The notes under the pieces were generated by a model that did no database searches, was not told the DNA's origin, and saw only the letters and a list, made by a program, of their open reading frames with translations. From the NCBI GenBank assembly GCA_049323835.1, contig JBMOOJ010000077.1:45665-109664 (forward strand): 64,000 nucleotides of DNA, in the 5' to 3' direction. Shown piece by piece: positions 58,015 to 64,000 of this stretch (within the stretch, counting starts at the first letter, position 1; every line of letters starts with the position of its first letter). A program made the translations under genes and the position numbers. This DNA is from SG-bin9 sp049323835 (lineage in GTDB: Bacteria; Pseudomonadota; Alphaproteobacteria; Rhizobiales; Xanthobacteraceae).

Positions 58015-58110
58015 TGCGCTCCCTCCTTACTCTCCCGCATGGCGGCAAACCGGGATAAAGGAGAAGGCCTCGCCCTTCTTCTTCAACCTCCCGCGCGCTA
58101 ACCTCGCTCC

Positions 58111-59391
58111 ATGACCGACACCCGCCCCTTGCTGCGCGCGATCTACGACGCCGCCGTTGCCGCTGCCCATCCCGACCGCATTCTCGCAGCACATCTTCCG
58201 CCGCCACCGACCGGACGAATCATGGTGCTTGCCACCGGCAAGGGCGGCGCGGCCTTGGCCGCCGCAGCCGAGAAACATTACGTCGACACGCTCAAGCTCG
58301 ATCCGGCGCGCCTCGCCGGCCTCGCCACCACGCGCCACGGCCATGGCGTGCCGACGCGCTACATCGAGGTGACTGAGGCCGGCCACCCGGTGCCCGACGA
58401 AGCCGGGCTGAAAGCCGCCGAGCGCACCTTGCAGCTTGCGAAGAGTGCGGACGCGAACGACCTCGTGCTGGTGCTGATCTCCGGCGGCGGCTCGGCCAAC
58501 TGGTTCGCGCCGGTCGACGGCGTCGGCTTCACCCAGAAGCAGCAGATGAACCGCACCCTGCTTCGCTCCGGCGCACCGATCGGCGACATCAACACCGTGC
58601 GCAAGCATCTTTCGCGCATCAAGGGCGGACGGCTCGCGCGCGCCGCCTATCCGGCGCGGGTTCTGACGCTGGCGATTTCCGACGTCCCGCACGACGATCC
58701 CGCGGTGATCGCATCCGGACCGACCGTGCCCGATCCGTCGACGCTCGCGGACGCACGCGCGGTGATCGCGAAATACAAGCTGACGCCGGATGCGGAGATC
58801 GTCCGCGCGCTCGCCGATCCGCAGAACGAAAGCGTGAAGCCGGGCGATCCGGAACTGGCAGCCGCGCGCTACGCCATCATCGCCCGCCCGCGCGACTCGC
58901 TCGATGCGGCGATTGCCGTCGCGCGACAGGCCGGGTACGAGACGGTCGATCTCGGCGCCGATCTCGAAGGCGAAGCCCGCGAAGTCGCCGCGGCCCACGC
59001 CGCGATGGCGCTGAAGGCCAAGGCCGGAGGCAAGAAGCTCGCGATCCTCTCCGGCGGCGAACTCACCGTCACCGTCACCGGCAACGGCCGCGGCGGGCCG
59101 AACCAGGAGTACGCGCTGGCGCTGGCGATGCATCTCGCCGGCACGGACGGCATCTCGGCGCTCGCTGCCGATACGGACGGCGCCGACGGCGGCGCAGGTT
59201 CCGCCAGCGATCCGGCCGGCGCGATGATCGATACGCGGACGTTTGCGACCATGCGCGCGAAGGGTCTCGATCCCGCCGCCTATCTCGCCAACAACGACGC
59301 CACCACCTTCTTCGAGGCCACCGGCGATCTGGTTCAGACCGGACCGACCATGACCAACGTCAACGACGTGCGGGTGATTTTGATCGAGTGA
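58111..59391 (+). CDS. glycerate 2-kinase (MOFRL / TtuD-GckA family)
   Basis: This enzyme phosphorylates D-glycerate to 2-phosphoglycerate; older annotations call the family hydroxypyruvate reductase TtuD. It has 426 residues: N-terminal domain with ATGKGGAALAAAAEK, GHPVPDEAGLKAAERTLQLA, LVLISGGGSANWFAP and KHLSRIKGGRLARAA; C-terminal MOFRL domain with LSGGELTVTVTGNGRGGPNQ and ADTDGADGGAGSASDPAGA. It probably feeds glycerate from glyoxylate or tartrate use into glycolysis. Confidence 0.9.
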   Translation: MTDTRPLLRAIYDAAVAAAHPDRILAAHLPPPPTGRIMVLATGKGGAALAAAAEKHYVDTLKLDPARLAGLATTRHGHGVPTRYIEVTEAGHPVPDEAGLKAAERTLQLAKSADANDLVLVLISGGGSANWFAPVDGVGFTQKQQMNRTLLRSGAPIGDINTVRKHLSRIKGGRLARAAYPARVLTLAISDVPHDDPAVIASGPTVPDPSTLADARAVIAKYKLTPDAEIVRALADPQNESVKPGDPELAAARYAIIARPRDSLDAAIAVARQAGYETVDLGADLEGEAREVAAAHAAMALKAKAGGKKLAILSGGELTVTVTGNGRGGPNQEYALALAMHLAGTDGISALAADTDGADGGAGSASDPAGAMIDTRTFATMRAKGLDPAAYLANNDATTFFEATGDLVQTGPTMTNVNDVRVILIE

Positions 59392-59421
59392 TCGTCAGTT
59401 CCGGGGGGCGAACAACAAACT

Positions 59422-59511
59422 CCGTCATGGCCGGGCCTGTCCCGGCCATCCACACCTTGGCTGCGGATGTAAGAAAGACGTGGATGCCCGGCACAAGGCC
59501 GGGCATGACGA
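59422..59511. repeat. CGTCATGGCCGGG-type intergenic repeat
   Basis: TCCGTCATGGCCGGGCCTGT and, inverted, GCCGGGCATGACG flank CATCCACA...GTGGATGC. It is a variant of the 35024 repeat, between the convergent glycerate kinase and MarR genes. Confidence 0.78.
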
Positions 59512-59546
59512 CTGAGATATCTAGTTTGTGATGCTGCGAAATGACA

Positions 59547-60083
59547 TCAAAACTCCCGCGCGACCTTGGCCAGCATCCGCAGCAGCGCGACGCGGTTCTC
59601 CTCGCCGAGCACTGCGCTGAGCCGCGCCTCGTGCTTGCTCGTGACGCATTTCTTGGCGCGCGCCAGCGTGGTCTTGCCCTTCTCGGTCAGCATCAGCACA
59701 TGCGAGCGGCGGTCGCTGCTGGAGCGCTTGCGCGTGCAGAGCTCGCGCGCCTCCAGCCCGTCGAGCATCGCCACGAAGTTCGGCCGCAGGATGCCGAGCG
59801 TGTTGGCCACCTCGGTCTGGTTGCGGCCGGGGTTGCGTTCGAGCAGCAGCAGCACGGAAAACTGCGCCGGCGTCAACCGCAACGGTCCCATCACGCTGAG
59901 GAAATCATCGAAGATCCGCAGCTGCGCCCGCTTCATCGAATAACCGAGCAGGTCGGCCAGTTCGCCGATATCGAGCGGCGCACCGGGCAACGCATCTGCG
60001 ACCTTTCGCTGCACGCGCGAGGCTTTTGAACGGGCCGCTGGAGGTTTGGCAACGGGCCTGGAAACCGCTTTGGAAACAGCCAT
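59547..60083 (-). CDS. MarR-family transcriptional regulator
   Basis: The 178-residue product is a dimeric winged-helix repressor. A basic N-terminal tail (about 1-30) is unusual for the family and may contact DNA. The core has LGYSMKRAQLRIFDDFLSVM, LRLTPAQFSVLLLLERNPGR, NQTEVANTLGILRPNFVAML and the wing KRSSSDRRSHVLMLTEKGK. It is divergent from the second liv-type operon and probably controls it through the palindromes at 60140-60172; the ligand is unknown. Confidence 0.9.
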   Translation of the reverse strand: MAVSKAVSRPVAKPPAARSKASRVQRKVADALPGAPLDIGELADLLGYSMKRAQLRIFDDFLSVMGPLRLTPAQFSVLLLLERNPGRNQTEVANTLGILRPNFVAMLDGLEARELCTRKRSSSDRRSHVLMLTEKGKTTLARAKKCVTSKHEARLSAVLGEENRVALLRMLAKVAREF

Positions 60084-60139
60084 CGCCCTCGCCCCGTCCG
60101 CCCTGTAGATTGCAGGTCCGGAACGGACCGCAGCTTGAG

Positions 60140-60172
60140 ATTATAGTCGATAATTGTTATTGACCATATCAA
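60140..60172. promoter_or_regulatory. operator-like palindromes between the MarR gene and the second liv operon
   Basis: Three overlapping or adjacent short palindromes lie in an AT-rich patch: ATTAT-AGTCG-ATAAT (60140-60154), ATAA-TTG-TTAT (60150-60160) and TTGA-CCATA-TCAA (60160-60172). They fit MarR-type operators in size and place. Confidence 0.5.
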
Positions 60173-60254
60173 TCACCAAGGGCGGACTTCAACCGCCGGG
60201 TAACGGGCGCTGCACACCTTCGGACCGTGCACGCGCGGGGAGAGGACGCCGGAT

Positions 60255-61295
60255 TTGGATACGACAATTCTGCTGTTCCTGTTGCAGGACGGCATAACCA
60301 ACGGCGCGATCTACGCCCTGCTCGGGCTCGGCCTCGTGCTGGTGTTTGCGGTCACGCGCGTCATCCTGATCCCGCAGGGCGAGTTCGTCACCTTCGGCGC
60401 GCTGACCTATGCCTCGCTCGCGGTCGGCAAGCTGCCCGGCACCGCGCGGCTTGCCGTCATCCTCGGCCTTGTCGCGCTCTGCTTCGATCTGATCGCCATG
60501 CGCAGCACGCTGACGATGCGCAGCGTACTCCGCTCGGTGCTGATCTACGCTGTTTTGCCGTTCGCCATTCTCGGTCTCACCGGCGCGGTGACCGGCCCGA
60601 AGAATCCGGTGGCACTGAACTTCCTGCTCTCGCTCGTGATCGTCGCGCCGATCGGACTTTATCTCTACCGCATCGCCTATCAGCCGATCGCGCATGCCTC
60701 GGTGCTGGTGCTGCTGATCGCCTCGGTCGGCGTGCATCTGGCGTTGCAGGGCCTCGGCCTCGTGTTTTTCGGCCCCGAGGGCCTGCGCGGCCCGCCGATC
60801 TCGGAGACCGCGATCACGCTCGGCGCCCTGCGCATCACCGGCCAGAGCCTCGGCATCTATGCCATTACGCTGCTGCTGATCGTGGCGCTGTGGCTGTTCT
60901 TCGGCCGCACGCTTTACGGCAAGGCACTGCGCGCAACTGCGGTGAACCGGCTCGGCGCACGGCTCGTCGGCATCCGCACCTCGCTCTCGGGCCAGCTCGC
61001 GTTTCTGCTCGCCGCCGTGATCGGCGCGGTGTCCGGCATCCTGATCGTGCCGGTGACGACGATCTACTACGACACCGGCTTCCTGATCGGCCTGAAAGGG
61101 TTCGTCGCCGCGATTATCGGCGGCCTGATCAGCTATCCGCTGACGGCACTTGCCGCCATTCTCGTCGGCGTCGTCGAGGCGTTCTCGTCGTTCTATGCCT
61201 CGAACTACAAGGAAGTCATCGTCTTCACGCTCCTCCTCCCCGTGCTGGTGCTGCGCTCGCTCGCCGCGCCCGCCGTCGAAGAGGAGCACGATTGA
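60255..61295 (+). CDS. LivH-type ABC transporter permease, second system
   Basis: The 346-residue product has MDTTILLFLLQDGITNGAIY and RVILIPQGEFVTFGALTYAS, the LivH N-terminal signature, and about eight to nine membrane segments. An extra hydrophobic region (about 60-110) makes it longer than the first LivH. The start is TTG 60255, with GAGGA 8 bases upstream and no better ATG. It is the first gene of the operon opposite marR. Confidence 0.9.
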   Translation: MDTTILLFLLQDGITNGAIYALLGLGLVLVFAVTRVILIPQGEFVTFGALTYASLAVGKLPGTARLAVILGLVALCFDLIAMRSTLTMRSVLRSVLIYAVLPFAILGLTGAVTGPKNPVALNFLLSLVIVAPIGLYLYRIAYQPIAHASVLVLLIASVGVHLALQGLGLVFFGPEGLRGPPISETAITLGALRITGQSLGIYAITLLLIVALWLFFGRTLYGKALRATAVNRLGARLVGIRTSLSGQLAFLLAAVIGAVSGILIVPVTTIYYDTGFLIGLKGFVAAIIGGLISYPLTALAAILVGVVEAFSSFYASNYKEVIVFTLLLPVLVLRSLAAPAVEEEHD

Positions 61296-61298
61296 TTC

Positions 61299-63064
61299 AT
61301 GACCCAGCGGCTCCCCATTCTCGTGTTCGCGCTGATGATGGCGGCAATCCCGTTCGTGCCGGGCATTCCGCCGTTCTGGATCGTGCTGCTCGACAACATC
61401 GGCCTCGCCGCGCTGGTGGCGATGGGCCTCGTCATCCTCACCGGCGTCGGCGGCCTGACCTCGTTCGGCCAGGCCGCATTCTGCGGCTTCGGCGCCTACA
61501 CCACGGCGCTGCTGACGACGTCCTACGGCCTCTCGCCGTGGCTCTCGCTGCCGGCGTCACTCGTGGTTAGCGGCATCGCCGCCGTCATTCTCGGACTGAT
61601 GACCGTGCGCCTCTCCGGTCATTACCTGCCGCTCGGCACCATCGCCTGGGGCATCAGCCTGTTCTATCTCTTCAGCAAGCTCGAAATCCTCGGCCGCAAC
61701 GACGGCATCTCCGGCATTCCGCCGCTTGCGATCGGCGATTTCCAGATGCGCGATCCGCGCACCATCTACTTTGCGATCTGGCTCGCGGTCATCATTGCCG
61801 CATGGCTGACGCTGAACCTGCTCGACTCGCGCACCGGCCGCGCCATCCGCGCGCTGCGCCGCGGCCACATCGCCGCCGAATCGTTCGGTGTGCAGACGGC
61901 GCAGGCGAAACTGCTGGTCTTCATCTATGCCGCCGTGCTGGCCGGCCTTTCCGGCTGGCTCTATGCGCACTTCCAGCGCGCGGTGAATCCGACGCCGTTC
62001 GGCCCGCAGGCGGGTATCGAATATCTGTTCGTCGCCGTGCTTGGCGGCGCCGGATACGTCTGGGGCGCGGTGCTCGGCGCCGGCATCGTCACCGTGCTGA
62101 AGGAGATCCTGCAAAGTTATCTGCCGCTGCTGTTCAAGAACGAGACACAGTTCGAGATCGTCGTGTTCGGCATCCTGCTGGTGGCATTGCTGCAACTCGC
62201 GCCGAACGGCATGTGGCCGCGCCTGATGGCGCTGCTGCCCTCGAGGCATCGCGGCCCGCAGACGACGGCCGCAGCCACACTCCCTGCGCGCGAACGCGAT
62301 ACGGCTGCCACCGGAACGTTGCTGACGATCGAAAGCGCGCGCAAGCAGTTCGGCGGCGTCGTTGCCGTCAACGACGTCAGCTTCACCGTCGGCGCGCGCG
62401 AGATCGTGGCGCTGATCGGCCCAAACGGCGCCGGCAAGAGCACGACGTTCAACCTCGTCACCGGCGTTCTGCCGACGACGGCCGGACGCATTTCGATCCT
62501 CGGCCAGGACACGACCGACATTCCGCCGCAGAAGATCGTTCGCCTCGGCGTCGCGCGTACCTTCCAGCACGTGAAGCTGATCCCGGACATGACGGTGCTG
62601 GAGAACGTCGCGCTCGGCGCGCATCTGCGCGGTCATGCCGGTGCGATCGCCAGCATGCTGCGGTTCGATCGTGCGGATGAGGCACAGCTGCTTGCGGAAG
62701 CCGCAAAGCAGATCACGCGCGTCGGTCTTGGCGACCAGATGCATCAGCTGGCAGGCTCGCTCTCGCTCGGCCAGCAGCGCATCGTCGAGATCGCCCGCGC
62801 GCTGTGCGCCGATCCGATCCTGCTGCTGCTCGACGAGCCTGCCGCCGGCCTGCGTCACAAGGAGAAGCAGCAGCTTGCGGAATTGCTGCGGCAGCTGCGC
62901 GGCGAAGGCATGTCGGTGCTTCTCGTGGAGCACGACATGGGCTTCGTGATGAACCTCGCCGAGCGGATCGTCGTGCTCGATTTTGGCACCAAGATCGCCG
63001 AAGGCCCGCCCGATGCGATCAAGACCAATCCGGATGTGATCCGCGCCTATCTCGGAGGCGCCGC

Positions 63065-63068
<4 letters not shown>
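61299..63068 (+). CDS. fused LivM permease - LivG ATP-binding protein, second system
   Basis: The 589-residue product is a natural fusion. Residues about 1-315 are a LivM permease (ILTGVGGLTSFGQAAFCGFG, SRTGRAIRALRRGHIAAESF). A linker of about 25 residues follows. Residues about 340-589 are a LivG ATPase: Walker A GPNGAGKS near 375, LGVARTFQHVKLIPDMTVLE, signature LSLGQQRIVEIARAL near 488, Walker B LLLLDEPAAGLRHKE. It overlaps the next gene by 4 bases. Confidence 0.92.
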
Positions 63069-63784
<716 letters not shown>

Positions 63785-64000
63785 GGCGCGGCATGCTAGG
63801 CATTGCTGTACGTTTCTCACCTCCCCCGCCTGCGGGGAGAGGGTTGGGGTGAGGGGGGAGGTGCGTCAGAGTTGCCCCTCACCCGCTCGCATCAAAGATG
63901 CTCGCGACCTCTCCCCGTAAACGGGGAGAGGTTCAGAAAGTGCGTAGCCCGGATGAAGCGCGGAGCGCGCAATCCGGGGCAGTCATGCATGCTCCGTCCC
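63785..64000. repeat. repeat-rich intergenic end of window
   Basis: CACCTCCCCCGCCTGCGGGG with AGAGGGTTGGGGTGAGGGG, then CCTCTCCCCGTAAACGGGGA with GAGG (63910-63933), and GTAGCCCGGATGAAGCGCGG with CAATCCGGGG (63944-63979). These are three families of short intergenic repeats in a row. No coding sequence is seen to the window edge. Confidence 0.65.

Overview
The window reads as chromosome from an alphaproteobacterium of the Bradyrhizobium/Rhodopseudomonas/Afipia group (order Hyphomicrobiales). Pointers are the PhyR-NepR-EcfG general stress locus, a CycM-type membrane cytochrome c beside kdsB and pheA, a pim-type dicarboxylate beta-oxidation operon, several branched-chain-amino-acid-type ABC systems, high G+C, and the dispersed 'CGTCATGCCCGG...' and 'CTCTCCCC..GGGGAGAG' intergenic repeats common in that group. 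This placement is inference from gene content; no database search was possible. No rRNA, tRNA, CRISPR, phage or insertion sequence was found.

Layout. 1-4.9 kb: the general stress response locus (phyR truncated by the window edge, nepR, ecfG), a 27-residue membrane peptide, an HWE-type sensor kinase with an altered ATP-binding box, a small membrane protein and two tandem ABM-fold monooxygenases. 5.2-7.5 kb: a cold/translation group (RhlE-like helicase, IF-1, cold-shock protein with a long leader). 7.6-19.7 kb: a nearly complete Tad/Flp pilus locus: one long leftward operon (cpaA-cpaB-cpaC-cpaD-cpaE-cpaF-tadB-tadC) with two Flp pilin genes, plus a rightward arm (secretin N-domain protein, two TadE-like pseudopilins) and a leftward TPR lipoprotein. 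A perfect TTAA-N7-TTAAC sequence and several near matches suggest control by CtrA. 19.8-22 kb: an M17 aminopeptidase overlapping an NlpC/P60 peptidase gene. 22.1-29.8 kb: a Yej-type peptide ABC transporter with two binding proteins. 30.2-32.5 kb: cycM, kdsB, pheA. 32.7-40.2 kb: a flavin-type monooxygenase, metF and metH (one-carbon/methionine synthesis), a lone PAS protein and a glutathione transferase. 40.4-42.9 kb: glpK and a short-chain dehydrogenase.

43.1-58.0 kb is a catabolic unit. Leftward genes match the pim order (pimF, pimA, pimB, pimC, pimD): activation, dehydrogenation, hydration/oxidation and thiolysis of dicarboxylic (and probably fatty) acyl-CoAs. A divergent IclR-family regulator leads into livG-livF-livH-livM and two closely similar binding proteins, which probably import the substrates. 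58.1-63.8 kb holds a glycerate 2-kinase, a MarR regulator with palindromes in front of it, and a second divergent ABC operon whose membrane protein LivM and ATPase LivG are fused.

No wholly new system is evident. The best leads are regulatory or small: the CtrA-type boxes across the pilus locus, an 11-base motif repeated in front of metF, an inverted repeat between pimF and the IclR gene, the altered HWE kinase, the 27-residue peptide and the peptidase gene pair.
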